Assembly (NCBI GenBank): GCA_937870825.1
Contig: CALMZO010000262.1
Span: 1-53,735, forward strand
Reading direction: 5' to 3'
DNA from: an uncultured Chloroflexota bacterium
GTDB lineage: Bacteria; Chloroflexota; Anaerolineae; UBA4142; SHND01
DNA: 53,735 bases
Shown here: positions 40,890-49,005 of the stretch, piece by piece
Position numbering within the stretch: position 1 is the stretch's first letter
How the letters are laid out: the number at the start of each line of letters is the position of its first letter
Position numbers and translations under genes: made by a program
The notes under the pieces: generated by a model
Databases searched by the model: none
What the model saw: only the letters and a program-made list of their open reading frames with translations
What the model was told of the DNA's origin: nothing

Positions 40890-40916
40890 TTGCAAATGGT
40901 CGAGTGCAAATCACTC
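40887..40916 (-). promoter_or_regulatory. Nested palindromes over the ECF sigma start codon
   Basis: CCATTTGCAAATGG (40887-40900) is a perfect 14-bp palindrome that includes the start codon. Directly beside it TCGAGTG (about 40899-40905) faces CACTCGA (40911-40917). It looks like an operator or a translation-blocking hairpin. Confidence 0.5.
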
Positions 40917-40959
40917 GAACATAAACAATACAACCGACACGCAAACAAAGTTCCATCCC

Positions 40960-40990
40960 AAAAAAAATGCGCGAGTTTGGCACTCGCGCA
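40960..40990 (-). terminator. Rho-independent terminator after the nucleotidyltransferase-like gene
   Basis: On the minus strand TGCGCGAGT (40990-40982) pairs with ACTCGCGCA (40976-40968), followed by eight T (A40960-A40967 on plus). Confidence 0.92.
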
Positions 40991-41007
40991 GCGCAGACCC
41001 GGACCAC

Positions 41008-41781
41008 CTATTCCGGTTCCGACGCACACAACACCCGGATGTTTTGCGCCATCACCGGCTGGATTTCAAAATGTGTTTCCAAAAATTTCAAAATCGCCAG
41101 CGCCGATTCCGCGCTGTGTTCATATCCTTGTACAAAGGATTCAAGTTGCTGCGCGGTCTGCGGAAAACGCGTTTCGAAACCGCGTTCGAGAACAAACTCA
41201 TCCTGCTCTGCGCGTGTCGGCGTTTCGATAAAACGCGCGAGCTCCAAAACACGGTCCACCGCGTACTGCTGAATAAAGCGCGCCGCCGACAGTTTCTCCC
41301 CGCGCCGGAAACGATTCATACCCACGTACAAATTCGTCAGCGCCTCGCCAATCAACCACTCTTGCGGCGGCGCGCCTCTCGATAGCGTGGGCACGCTCGG
41401 AGCCAACAAGGCATCTGCCACGTCCGGTCGTTTCCAAACAACCCGCCCGGCGGCGAACGGAATGGCTTCCAATTCGGGCAGCTCAAATACGGCAAATTCG
41501 CCAAAGATGCCATCCTCGAACAAAATTTTGTAGCCGTCACGCGTATTGCGAAACCGGTACGGGATGGAACAGACGCGTTCGAGCCAGTCCAAATTTTCAA
41601 TGTATTGCGTCTTGTAGCCGTTTTGCACAAGCGCAAAGAAATCCAGGTCCGAATACGCGTCGAGTCGTTCCGTTTCCACGCCGGCGGAGCCGAGCGCGAG
41701 AAGGGCGAGCGCATGAGATGATTCCGCCAAAGAGTGTCCGATGGCGTCAAGCCGCGCCAACAATGCTTCAGGAGTGGGCAT
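41008..41781 (-). CDS. Nucleotidyltransferase-fold protein, function unknown
   Basis: 257 residues. The motif LGSAGVETERLDAYSDLDFF (about 29-49) is the GS...DxD signature of the Pol-beta nucleotidyltransferase superfamily, such as AadA-like or MNT enzymes. The rest is helical, with a DGIFGEFAVFEL strand after the active site. Substrate unknown. The start ATG 41781 has AAAGGA upstream; the frame is open 14 codons further without support. Confidence 0.75.
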   Translation of the reverse strand: MPTPEALLARLDAIGHSLAESSHALALLALGSAGVETERLDAYSDLDFFALVQNGYKTQYIENLDWLERVCSIPYRFRNTRDGYKILFEDGIFGEFAVFELPELEAIPFAAGRVVWKRPDVADALLAPSVPTLSRGAPPQEWLIGEALTNLYVGMNRFRRGEKLSAARFIQQYAVDRVLELARFIETPTRAEQDEFVLERGFETRFPQTAQQLESFVQGYEHSAESALAILKFLETHFEIQPVMAQNIRVLCASEPE

Positions 41782-41839
41782 GGGTGTATCCTTTGTCAAG
41801 AAGGTATGGCAAACCATCGCCATTGTAACGGATTCAGAA

Positions 41840-41868
41840 TTGCGTGTAAAAAAGTTTTTGATTAAAAT
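41840..41868 (+). promoter_or_regulatory. Promoter of htpG
   Basis: TTGCGT (41840-41845), 17-bp spacer, TAAAAT (41863-41868), about 33 bases before the start. No CIRCE-type heat-shock operator is visible. Confidence 0.65.
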
Positions 41869-41901
41869 TTCCAGACAAAACTATTTCAGTGGACGGTACC
41901 T

Positions 41902-43803
41902 ATGGACACGCAAACCACGACTCCAACCACACATACCTTCAAAGCCGAAGTCAAACAGCTCTTGTACATTCTCGCGCACTCGCTGTACAAAGAACGCGAC
42001 ATCTTTTTGCGCGAACTCATTTCGAACGCGTCGGACGCATTGACGCGAATGCACTTTGAAATGCTGACGAATCGCGATGTGCTTGACCCCGACGCGGAAT
42101 TGGCAATCCACCTCGAAACGCCGGAAGCAAAAGGCGACGAGCCGAAAAAATTGGTTATCAAAGATTCGGGCATCGGCATGACACGCGCGGAGATGGAAAC
42201 CAATCTCGGCACGATCGCGCAATCCGGCGCGCGCGAATTTTTGGCGCGCCTCGGCGCGGGGCAAATTGACCCGAGCGACATGATTGGACAGTTCGGCGTC
42301 GGATTTTATTCCGTGTTCATGGTGGCGGACAGCGTGCGTGTTGTCTCGCGCAGCTATCACACAGAGGGCGCAGCATGGGCGTGGACTTCGGACGGCGGCG
42401 AAAATTTTTCGATTGAACCGGCAGACAAAACGGACCGCGGCACCGAAATTCACATCACGTTGAAAAAGGACGCGGAAGAATTCGCACAGGCGTGGAAATT
42501 GCGCCAGGTCATCAAGAAACATTCCGATTTTGTGCGTTTTCCAATTTATGTGGGAACAGAACGCGCGAACCAACAAACGTCGCTGTGGCGCAAGAACGCG
42601 TCCGAAGTTACGCCGGACGATTACAAACATTTTTATCAACAACTCACGCTCGATTTTGAGGAACCGCTCGCGACCATTCATTTTTCATCCGACGCGCCGG
42701 TGAATGTGCGCGCACTGTTGTTTATTCCCGCGCATCGCGAAAAAAATATCCTCGCCGCGCGCAAAGAGCCGGGGCTGCTCTTGTATTCGCACAATGTTTT
42801 AATTCAAGAATACGCGACGGACTTGTTGCCCAAGTGGTTGTCTTTTGTTGACGGCGTAGTGGATTCCGAAGACCTGCCGTTAAATGTTTCGCGCGAAACG
42901 GTGCAAAACAATCGCGTGATGAGACAATTGGCAGAGACGATTCGTAAACGCGTGCTGCGCGAACTGAAAAACATGTCCGAGAACGTTCCGTCAAAAACCG
43001 ACGGGGAGAAGTACGAAAAATTTTGGAACGAGTACGGGCGCGCGTTCCGCGAAGCGATTGCGACCGACATGGAGGCAAAAGACCAGGTGTTGCCACTGTT
43101 CCGTTACGCGTCGTCCAAATCGGATGGCAAATTGATTTCGCTCGACGATTACATCAAGGCGATGCAGGAGGGACAAACGGAAATTTACTATGTGTTGGGC
43201 GACGATTTGAAATCCGTCGCGCAGAGTCCGCATCTCGACCCTTTTCGCGCGCGCGATTTGCAGGTGCTGTATTGGGTTGACCCGCTCGACGCGTTGATTG
43301 CGCCGATGATGAATGAATATCAGGGGAAAAAATTTCGCAACATTGACGACGCAGAATTGGAGTTGCCCGAAGAAAAAGAGGAGGAGAAGCAAGAGGAAGA
43401 ACCAACCACGCCCGAATATGATTTCAATGTGTTGCTCGGACGCTTTACGTCGGTGTTGGGAGAACGCGTACTCGACGTGCGCGCGTCCAAAGTATTAAAG
43501 GACAGTCCGATTCGTCTCGTCTCACCAAAGGATGACCATGACCGCGAACGTCAACGCTTGAGCCGCTATTTTGATAAAGAGTATCAAGTGCCGAAAAAAA
43601 TTCTGGAGGTGAATCGCAATCACCCGCTCATCGCGAATCTCGCGCACACGTTACATGACCATCCCGATTCCGAACTCGCCAAACTCACGATCGAGCAGTT
43701 GTACGACAGCGCGCTTGTGCAAGAAGGACTGCATCCGAATCCCGCCGAGATGCTCCCGCGCATTCAAAAGTTGATGGCGCTTGCCGTAGAAAAAGGCGAT
43801 TGA
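41902..43803 (+). CDS. htpG: Molecular chaperone HtpG (Hsp90)
   Basis: 633 residues, normal for bacterial Hsp90. The N-terminal ATPase has ERDIFLRELISNASDAL, DSGIGMT and GQFGVGFYS; the middle domain has SRETVQNNRVM, the catalytic-arginine region; the C-terminal dimerisation domain ends MALAVEKGD. A Glu/Lys-rich stretch (EEKEEEKQEEE) near residue 493 is an acidic insert between middle and C-terminal domains. Cytosolic ATP-dependent folding of client proteins. Confidence 0.97.
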   Translation: MDTQTTTPTTHTFKAEVKQLLYILAHSLYKERDIFLRELISNASDALTRMHFEMLTNRDVLDPDAELAIHLETPEAKGDEPKKLVIKDSGIGMTRAEMETNLGTIAQSGAREFLARLGAGQIDPSDMIGQFGVGFYSVFMVADSVRVVSRSYHTEGAAWAWTSDGGENFSIEPADKTDRGTEIHITLKKDAEEFAQAWKLRQVIKKHSDFVRFPIYVGTERANQQTSLWRKNASEVTPDDYKHFYQQLTLDFEEPLATIHFSSDAPVNVRALLFIPAHREKNILAARKEPGLLLYSHNVLIQEYATDLLPKWLSFVDGVVDSEDLPLNVSRETVQNNRVMRQLAETIRKRVLRELKNMSENVPSKTDGEKYEKFWNEYGRAFREAIATDMEAKDQVLPLFRYASSKSDGKLISLDDYIKAMQEGQTEIYYVLGDDLKSVAQSPHLDPFRARDLQVLYWVDPLDALIAPMMNEYQGKKFRNIDDAELELPEEKEEEKQEEEPTTPEYDFNVLLGRFTSVLGERVLDVRASKVLKDSPIRLVSPKDDHDRERQRLSRYFDKEYQVPKKILEVNRNHPLIANLAHTLHDHPDSELAKLTIEQLYDSALVQEGLHPNPAEMLPRIQKLMALAVEKGD

Positions 43804-43866
43804 CGCGCGCCGCAAATTTTGATAAAGTTTCTGCGGCAGGACAATTTCATCAAGGAGCAATTTATC

Positions 43867-44079
43867 ATGTCAGACCAACGTGTTGTGGGCACCGTCAAGT
43901 GGTTCAATTCGTCAAAAGGTTACGGGTTCATCGCCCACGAAGGCCGTGAAGATGTGTTCGTCCACTTTTCGGCAATTCAAGGTGAGGGCTATCGCAATCT
44001 TGAAGAAGGACAAAAAGTCGAATTCACTTTGGAGAAAGGCGACAAGGGCTGGCAAGCCGCGAATGTCAAAAAAGTCTAG
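43867..44079 (+). CDS. cspA: Cold-shock domain protein
   Basis: 70 residues, one CSD OB-fold: [13 protein letters not shown] contains RNP1 (KGYGFI) and [10 protein letters not shown] contains RNP2 (VFVHF). It binds single-stranded nucleic acid and acts as an RNA chaperone. ATG 43867 with AAGGAG at about 43852-43857. The longer upstream frame from 43819 is not supported. Confidence 0.97.
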   Translation: MSDQRVVGTVKWFNSSKGYGFIAHEGREDVFVHFSAIQGEGYRNLEEGQKVEFTLEKGDKGWQAANVKKV

Positions 44080-44100
44080 ATATGTCGAATGTGCGGAACA

Positions 44101-44131
44101 AAAAAGGCTTTGCAGGGCAAAGCCTTTTTTT
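44101..44131. terminator. Bidirectional terminator after the cold-shock gene
   Basis: AAAGGCTTTGC (44103-44113) pairs with GCAAAGCCTTT (44117-44127), with A's before and T's after; the converging RibD-like gene ends at 44154. Confidence 0.92.
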
Positions 44132-44153
44132 GTTCCTGTCGCCTTGACAGTAC

Positions 44154-44714
44154 TCAACCCGCACCAAAGGCATACGTCAGCAGCACATTGCCATTGCGAA
44201 ACGTCCGCGCGTTCACCAGTTCAAGATGGAGCGGTCCCGGAACGTCTTGAAACAGTGGTGTGCCTCTACCCAAGAGGACGGGATTCACCATCACGCGAAA
44301 TTCGTCAATCATGCCGTGGGCAAGCAGCGAAGCGGAGAGATTCGCGCTGCCAAAAATGAACAAGTCTTTACCCGCTTGTTGCTTGAGGGTCGCGAGTTCT
44401 TGCACCGCATCCCCGCGCAACAAACGTGTATTTGCCCAATCTACACTCGAAAGCGAACGCGAGAAAACGATTTTCGGCGTCGTGTTCCTCAGATTGGCGA
44501 CGACGGGGTCATTTTGCACCGCCTCCGGCGTGGGCCAATAGCTTGCCATGAGTTCGCAGGTCACGCGCCCAAATACAAGTGTGTCTACGGTGTAGAGTTG
44601 CGCGATCGCATATTCATTGAATTCATCATCCACGTTGTGCCAATTGATATCATGGTTCGGACCCTCAAAGAATCCGTCCAGCGTCATCATGTTAAAGGAA
44701 ACGAGTCGGCGCAT
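44154..44714 (-). CDS. RibD C-terminal/dihydrofolate-reductase-fold protein, copy 1
   Basis: 186 residues of the DHFR-like RibD_C family: FNMMTLDGFFEG at the start, VFGRVTCELMASYW, IFGSANLSASLLAHGMIDEF and the PVLLGRGTPLF signature. Members are NADPH-binding reductases of unknown substrates. It lies 17 bp downstream of a hydrolase gene on the same strand. A second, more distant copy lies at 46933-47490. Confidence 0.88.
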   Translation of the reverse strand: MRRLVSFNMMTLDGFFEGPNHDINWHNVDDEFNEYAIAQLYTVDTLVFGRVTCELMASYWPTPEAVQNDPVVANLRNTTPKIVFSRSLSSVDWANTRLLRGDAVQELATLKQQAGKDLFIFGSANLSASLLAHGMIDEFRVMVNPVLLGRGTPLFQDVPGPLHLELVNARTFRNGNVLLTYAFGAG

Positions 44715-44731
44715 TTTTTTCCCTCGCGCAT

Positions 44732-45553
44732 TTATTTTTCGCGCGGCATCGGCGCGTCGAGAAATCGTTCAATCATCGGCACGAGCAACTCGGCGCGTTC
44801 CGCCACGCTCACATGCGAAGCGCCGGGTACGATCGCCAATTGCGAATCGGGCATTCCCGGTGGCATATCCCCAAAGACGCCGCCCCCGAGCAAACGAAAC
44901 ATTTCGACGGCATGTTCGGGACGCACGAGGTCTGAATCGCCGATGATGATGAGCGTCGGCGCAGCAATTGATTGAATTGTCCCGGCAGGAATATCCTTGA
45001 CCGCTCTGTCCATGTCTGTCTTTTTTGCAAAGAACGCGTTGAAATGTTCGGGGTGCGGTGCGATGCGCATATATTCTTCGTGCCACGGCGAACCGTACAT
45101 CATTTCCGGTGTCATCTCACCCAAACCCTCCATGAGGCCGGGATGAATTCCGTGCGCGGCAAACGCAGCCGACATCACAATCAATTTACGAACGAAGTTT
45201 GGATGCTGAATCGCCACGCGCAATGCAACAGCCGCGCCGTTGCTGTATCCAAATACGTCTGCCTGTGGAACGTTGAGATATTGCAAAAACGCGGCAACGT
45301 CATCCGCCAAAAATTCAAGTCGCAGCGGGCGGTCAATATCGGCGGTGTGTCCATGCGCTTGCAATTCCACGCCAATCACTTGACGCGTTTTCGCCAGCCC
45401 CGGCAGTAATTTTCCGAACGACGAACCAATGGCGGAAAACGCGCCGTGCAAAAGGACCAGCGGTGTGCCGCCGCTGCCGTGAATTTCGTAATACATGTTC
45501 AACCCATTCACCGGCGCGTAACCACTTTGAACAGAAATCGCTTGTTCGATCAA
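44732..45553 (-). CDS. Alpha/beta-hydrolase fold protein
   Basis: 273 residues: oxyanion segment LLHGAFSAIGSSF, nucleophile elbow GYSNGA (Ser), an Asp in IIGDSDLVRPEHA and His in GASHVSV, giving a complete triad. Substrate unknown; it resembles small-molecule esterases or haloperoxidase-like enzymes. A TTG at 45553 with GGAGG 8 bases upstream is the best start. ATG 45586 is in frame, without such a site, and would overlap the preceding gene's end by 17 bases. Confidence 0.85.
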   Translation of the reverse strand: MIEQAISVQSGYAPVNGLNMYYEIHGSGGTPLVLLHGAFSAIGSSFGKLLPGLAKTRQVIGVELQAHGHTADIDRPLRLEFLADDVAAFLQYLNVPQADVFGYSNGAAVALRVAIQHPNFVRKLIVMSAAFAAHGIHPGLMEGLGEMTPEMMYGSPWHEEYMRIAPHPEHFNAFFAKKTDMDRAVKDIPAGTIQSIAAPTLIIIGDSDLVRPEHAVEMFRLLGGGVFGDMPPGMPDSQLAIVPGASHVSVAERAELLVPMIERFLDAPMPREK

Positions 45554-45569
45554 TGAAATATCCTCCACA

Positions 45570-45900
45570 CTATTTTGCAGCATCATACGCGCGTTTCAGC
45601 CACGCGTAAAGCTCCTTGTCCATCTGTTCTGCATCCGTGATGCGAACGCGAGGCGTTACCATCGGATTCCAACTGCCCGCGGTTTCAAAACGTTTCGTCG
45701 GCGCAACGCCTTTCAGTTTGATGCCGATGTCCAGCCGTTCACCAAGTCGGCTGCACAATCGCGAATTTTTTGCCGCCGCGCACCGCGTTGACGTACGCCA
45801 TATTTGGCGACATTTCAACATCGTCTCCAAACTTGGCAACCTTTTGCGCGAACGCGTCGTATTGAAATTTTTGTTTGTCCTTGTTTGATTTGTCAGACAT
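45570..45900 (-). pseudogene. DUF5655-like small protein with a single-base frameshift
   Basis: The frame from ATG 45900 (MSDKSNKDKQKFQYDAF) continues to KKFAIVQPTW and then stops near 45745. The frame one base over carries the rest: ERLDIGIKLKGVAP, then AGSWNPMVTPRVRI and YAWLKRAYDAAK. Deleting one base at the AA of plus 45744-45745 joins them as IVQPTGERLDIG and gives a 109-residue product. The C-terminal part resembles DUF5655-type domains. Sequencing error or recent decay. Confidence 0.65.
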
Positions 45901-45923
45901 ACCGCTTGCCCCTTACCGGCAGG

Positions 45924-45957
45924 TTGTGCGCGTGATGCGAATTCATCACGCGCACAA
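45924..45957. repeat. 14-bp perfect inverted repeat
   Basis: TTGTGCGCGTGATG (45924-45937) faces CATCACGCGCACAA (45944-45957) around CGAATT; TTTT follows on the plus strand only, where no gene is upstream. It may be a processing or termination structure for the SRPBCC gene on the minus strand. Confidence 0.7.
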
Positions 45958-45988
45958 TTTTGGACGGAACATTCTGCGTCATTGCGAA

Positions 45989-46483
45989 TTATTTGCGCGC
46001 CGCCAACAGTTCATCCAGCCGCGCGTATCCTTCGTTGACGCCCCCTTCCATCCCCGACGCAAGCATGCCATCGCGGTCAGCAACGGATTGAAAAACGGAT
46101 TGCCCGACGAGCCGCGTGCGATTGTTTGGCAATTCTTCCAATCGCAGCGTTTCAAGAATCACATGCCCCGGTTCGGGCATTCCCTCAAACTCGAATGTTT
46201 GGATGATGCGCTCTGCGGGCGTGACATCGTGAAAGACGCCGTGAAACGCGTACTCGTTGCCGTCTTTGTCTTTGCTGATATAGCGCCATCTGCCGCCGTT
46301 GCGCGGTTCAAACGTTCGCAAGTCCATTTCAAGTTCGCGTGGACCCATCCACTGCTTGAACAGATTTGCGTCGGTGTGCGCTTTGAAAACGAGTTCGCGC
46401 GGCGCATCGAATTCGCGCGTGATGAAAAGCTCCTGCTTGCCCGGTTCGGCGACGATTTGCGTTGGTTTGTTATGGGTTGACAT
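45989..46483 (-). CDS. SRPBCC/AHSA1-domain protein
   Basis: 164 residues: [18 protein letters not shown] at the start of the fold and [45 protein letters not shown], all typical of the activator-of-Hsp90-ATPase-1-like (AHSA1) family. Ligand unknown. The start ATG 46483 has GAGGAG upstream, and it overlaps the ArsR gene by 14 bases; the ArsR-AHSA1 pair is a recurrent bacterial two-gene unit. Confidence 0.9.
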   Translation of the reverse strand: MSTHNKPTQIVAEPGKQELFITREFDAPRELVFKAHTDANLFKQWMGPRELEMDLRTFEPRNGGRWRYISKDKDGNEYAFHGVFHDVTPAERIIQTFEFEGMPEPGHVILETLRLEELPNNRTRLVGQSVFQSVADRDGMLASGMEGGVNEGYARLDELLAARK

Positions 46484-46817
46484 TTTTCTGCTCCTCTTGA
46501 AGTTTTTCCAGAATTTGGTCGAGCCGTTCATAGCGCTCGCTCCACAATCGTTCAAACGGCGTCACCCAATCGTAAATGGGTTTCAACGCTTGCGCGTTCA
46601 CTCGATACAGGCGCTGCCGCCCTGCCCGCCGCTCGCTCACCAAGCCAACTTGCTTTAACACCGCGAGGTGTTTGGAAACCATCGGCTGCGTCCAGCCAAG
46701 TTGTTCCACCAAATCATTCACCGCCAATTCGCTCGTTCCCAGGACCTCGAGCAATTGGCGACGTTTGGGTTCGGCGACAGCGTTGAACGGGTCGAACGTT
46801 GTGGGTGCGCGTGCCAT
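46470..46817 (-). CDS. ArsR-family transcriptional regulator
   Basis: 115 residues, winged helix: [13 protein letters not shown], then the recognition part [19 protein letters not shown] and the wing [11 protein letters not shown]. The tail [19 protein letters not shown] is typical of ArsR proteins paired with SRPBCC genes. No metal-binding cysteines are present, so it may sense something other than metal. The transcript should start at or one base before the ATG, and an inverted repeat in the promoter spacer is its likely operator. Confidence 0.92.
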   Translation of the reverse strand: MARAPTTFDPFNAVAEPKRRQLLEVLGTSELAVNDLVEQLGWTQPMVSKHLAVLKQVGLVSERRAGRQRLYRVNAQALKPIYDWVTPFERLWSERYERLDQILEKLQEEQKNVNP

Positions 46818-46823
46818 GACGGT

Positions 46824-46851
46824 ATTATATTCCGATATGGGAATATGTCAA
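46824..46851 (-). promoter_or_regulatory. ArsR promoter with operator in the spacer
   Basis: TTGACA (46851-46846), 16-bp spacer, TATAAT (46829-46824) on the minus strand. A perfect 7-bp-arm inverted repeat ATATTCC-N6-GGAATAT (46827-46846) fills the spacer and part of the -10. The -10 ends 6 bases before the ATG, so the mRNA should be leaderless. Confidence 0.85.
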
Positions 46852-46856
46852 GAGGC

Positions 46857-46894
46857 AAAAAAATCCACGTCGCCGTTCCAATCGGCGACGTGGA
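46857..46894 (-). terminator. Rho-independent terminator after the second RibD-like gene
   Basis: On the minus strand TCCACGTCGCC (46894-46884) pairs with GGCGACGTGGA (46874-46864), followed by seven T (plus A46857-A46863). Confidence 0.92.
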
Positions 46895-46932
46895 CATCAT
46901 AAAGCGGCGCGTGCATCCGGTTTTCACAAAAA

Positions 46933-47490
46933 TTATTTCGCATAATGTAACGCAACGATCCCCGAATTAAATGTTTTTGACCCGACAAGTTTTACTGTGA
47001 GGTTCTTGCCCAATTCGAACAAGCGGGGACCTTTTCCCGCAATGATTGGGTGAACGACAAAGCAATATTCATCAATGAGGTTCCATTGTGCAACTTGTGA
47101 TGCGATGTTCAGTCCACCAATGGAGATATGTTTCCCCGGCTGTTGTTTTAACTTGATGATCTCTTCTCGAAGATTGGAGTGGAGGAGCGTCGTGTTGTTC
47201 CACTCAACGCTCTTTAACGTCGTGGAAAACACAATCTTTGGAATGGAATCGAATGTACGTGCAAACTCGTTGGTCACTTGCGTTTCCGATTGATTCACTG
47301 CGACATCGTGCCAGTACGGATACATCAGGTGATACGTGTTACGTCCGAAAATTTCAACGCTTGATTCACGCAAGAGCCCGGTAAAGTACGCGTGCAATTC
47401 GTCGTTGACGAGCATCCCTTCATGCCCACAGTAACCGTCTATCGAGATGTTGATCGCAAAAACAACTTTGCTCATTTGTGGTTCTGACAT
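46933..47490 (-). CDS. RibD C-terminal/dihydrofolate-reductase-fold protein, copy 2
   Basis: 185 residues: FAINISIDGYCGHEG, EIFGRNTYHLMYPYW, ISIGGLNIASQVAQWNLIDE and PIIAGKGPRLF, the RibD_C pattern. Sequence similarity to the copy at 44154-44714 is moderate, so this is not a recent duplicate. GAGG precedes the ATG by about nine bases; ATG 47475 (MSKVVF) is an alternative. Confidence 0.88.
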   Translation of the reverse strand: MSEPQMSKVVFAINISIDGYCGHEGMLVNDELHAYFTGLLRESSVEIFGRNTYHLMYPYWHDVAVNQSETQVTNEFARTFDSIPKIVFSTTLKSVEWNNTTLLHSNLREEIIKLKQQPGKHISIGGLNIASQVAQWNLIDEYCFVVHPIIAGKGPRLFELGKNLTVKLVGSKTFNSGIVALHYAK

Positions 47491-47529
47491 GATTTCAAGC
47501 CTCGCGAATCCACGCTCATTTTTTTTTGT

Positions 47530-47684
47530 TCAGCTCACCTTCGCCCCATCCAACCGACACCACACATACAACCCCTCGCACACTTTAGAATGCAAATTTT
47601 TCGCGTCTTTGAAACCCGGACCATCGCATCTTTCGTCTTTATGTCCGCCCAGGCAAGTCCATGCTTTGTCAGCGCGCTTTTTCT
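47530..47684 (-). other. Possible gene remnant between HEAT-repeat and RibD-like genes
   Basis: A frame with protein-like sequence (KAWTCLGGHKDERCDGPGFK, then LYVWCRLDGAKVS) ends at 47530. It has no good start after the HEAT gene stop; its only ATG (47745) lies inside that gene. It may be the end of a decayed gene, or a lost C-terminus. Function unknown. Confidence 0.25.
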
Positions 47685-48302
47685 TTACAAGAACTGACTT
47701 GCCAACTTGTAGACGTGTTGAACGTTTTTGTCGGAAAGATTCCATTGCGCGAGTTCTGTGCTCACCAGGTCTTTGTGTTTTCGACTAATATCGCGTAACG
47801 CGTTACCAACGGATTTTCGCACATACTCACTTTTATCATTCCTCAGATTGCTCAGCAATTGGATGGCTAGTTCCGGATGTTCACGAAAATATGGACGGGA
47901 TGTCCAAATTCTCAACCCTTCAGTGACGGCTCGACGCAGATTTGGAGATTCATTGGCAAGCCAATCCTGTATGGTAGGCAGCGCCCGTTCATAGCCGATG
48001 CGAGAACAATACATGTCAAATGCTTGGGCAAGAATTTCTTGGACGCGCCAATCTTTATCTTGGCTGACTTGGTTTTTCAGCAAGGCAAGACTTGCTGCCG
48101 ATTCGCTTGATAAATGCCCCAGAATGAATACCGCCAACATTCGCGCCTGATGCACATCGGAGGCGAGTAGTTTTTTTGACAAACCAAGACTCTCTTGAAC
48201 AGAGTGCTGACTCGCTACAACCTGATTTGAGGTTGCCCGAATATCTGCAAATCCGTGTTCCGTTTTTCGGACTCTTTGGACAAGTTTAGCGATGGGTTCC
48301 AT
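47685..48302 (-). CDS. HEAT-repeat protein of the DNA alkylation repair (AlkD-like) type
   Basis: 205 residues, all helical. Repeats of about 35-40 residues such as HQARMLAVFILGHLSSE, DWRVQEILAQAFDMYC, SPNLRRAVTEGLRIW and SEYVRKSVGNALRDISRKH follow the AlkD/HEAT pattern. AlkD glycosylases remove bulky alkyl bases; whether the catalytic Trp and Asp residues are kept I cannot verify. Start ATG 48302. Confidence 0.8.
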   Translation of the reverse strand: MEPIAKLVQRVRKTEHGFADIRATSNQVVASQHSVQESLGLSKKLLASDVHQARMLAVFILGHLSSESAASLALLKNQVSQDKDWRVQEILAQAFDMYCSRIGYERALPTIQDWLANESPNLRRAVTEGLRIWTSRPYFREHPELAIQLLSNLRNDKSEYVRKSVGNALRDISRKHKDLVSTELAQWNLSDKNVQHVYKLASQFL

Positions 48303-48372
48303 AACAAAGCTTCATCATGCTGCACGTTTGCAGTCTAATCGCAGACACCAAATGACGCCTATACTCCCGCCG

Positions 48373-48529
48373 CTTCACTCGGCGCGTCCATTACAATCGG
48401 CATCTCTATCCCCGTCTCACGCCCCTGTTCCTCGGGGCTCACTTTGCGTCGAAAGACAATTTCCGCGCCTTGCACGTCCACAACCACCACATCGCCCGCG
48501 TGAAATTCTTGCGCGAGTAATTTTCGCGA
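48373..48529 (-). repeat. Second copy of the clpC 3' end, with an intact reading frame
   Basis: 157 bp aligning without gaps to 49023-49179 in clpC (offset 650), with 6 mismatches. On the minus strand it still encodes the ClpC terminus ([18 protein letters not shown] to [12 protein letters not shown]) but ends AAGV* instead of GAALG*. The mismatches preserve the frame, and one changes Thr to Arg. It lies 18 bases beyond the hicA stop. Confidence 0.95.
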
Positions 48530-48547
48530 ACATTATTTCGCCATAAC

Positions 48548-48757
48548 TCATTCTTTTTCCCAATCGCTTTTGCTGATTTCAAGGTCACGCAAAATCTTTC
48601 GCAGCGTGCCTTCGGCAATGTCTTTGTTGCCGTGATGCGGGATAGTTGTGTATCGCTTTTTCACGGGATGCCACCAGATTTCGTGCGAACCTTTTGCCTC
48701 GCGGCGAAATTCGCAGCCCATATTCTTGAGTCGTCGTGTCACCTCTCGAAAATTCAT
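48548..48757 (-). CDS. hicA: HicA-family toxin (mRNA interferase)
   Basis: 69 residues, double-stranded-RNA-binding-like fold. FREVTRRLKNMGCEFRREAK leads to the catalytic His25 (GSHEIWWHP), and IPHHGNKDIAEGTLRKILRD is the standard second half. HicA cleaves mRNA when free. Its ATG overlaps the hicB stop by four bases (ATGA). The order antitoxin-first is the less common one in HicAB systems. Confidence 0.93.
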   Translation of the reverse strand: MNFREVTRRLKNMGCEFRREAKGSHEIWWHPVKKRYTTIPHHGNKDIAEGTLRKILRDLEISKSDWEKE

Positions 48758-48996
48758 GCTGCAACCAAAATCTCGTTATGCAAATGAATATGCGATGTAA
48801 CTTTTTGCAACTCGCGCGGTAGAGGAATTCCGTCTTGCTCCATCAACTCGATAATGTTGCGTGCAACATCTTCTACATTTTCTAATGCTTCGGCGATGGT
48901 CGCACCTTCCGCGTGACATCCCTGCAAAATGGGACAGACCGCGAGAAAGCCGCCTTCCACTAGAGATTCAACCTCAATCGGTAATTTGTATTTCAT
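48754..48996 (-). CDS. hicB: HicB-family antitoxin
   Basis: 80 residues: LPIEVESLVEGGFLAVCPIL, GCHAEGATIAEALENVEDVA and LMEQDGIPLP, the partial RNase H-like HicB fold. The C-terminal DNA-binding domain of longer HicB proteins is absent, so self-regulation may be lost. The ATG at 48996 is 9 bases after the clpC stop, and its GAGGAG ribosome-binding site overlaps that stop, so it is translated from the clpC transcript. Confidence 0.93.
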   Translation of the reverse strand: MKYKLPIEVESLVEGGFLAVCPILQGCHAEGATIAEALENVEDVARNIIELMEQDGIPLPRELQKVTSHIHLHNEILVAA

Positions 48997-49005
48997 AAGT
49001 TCTCC

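Noticed and set aside
40158-41231. 357-residue plus-strand frame across the ECF sigma gene
   Set aside because: Antisense shadow of the sigma factor and its neighbours; the minus frames carry clear sigma-70 region 2 and 4 motifs.
48373-48529. Independent small gene in the second copy of the clpC 3' end
   Set aside because: Its coherent frame is just the ClpC C-terminus and has no start codon or ribosome-binding site of its own.
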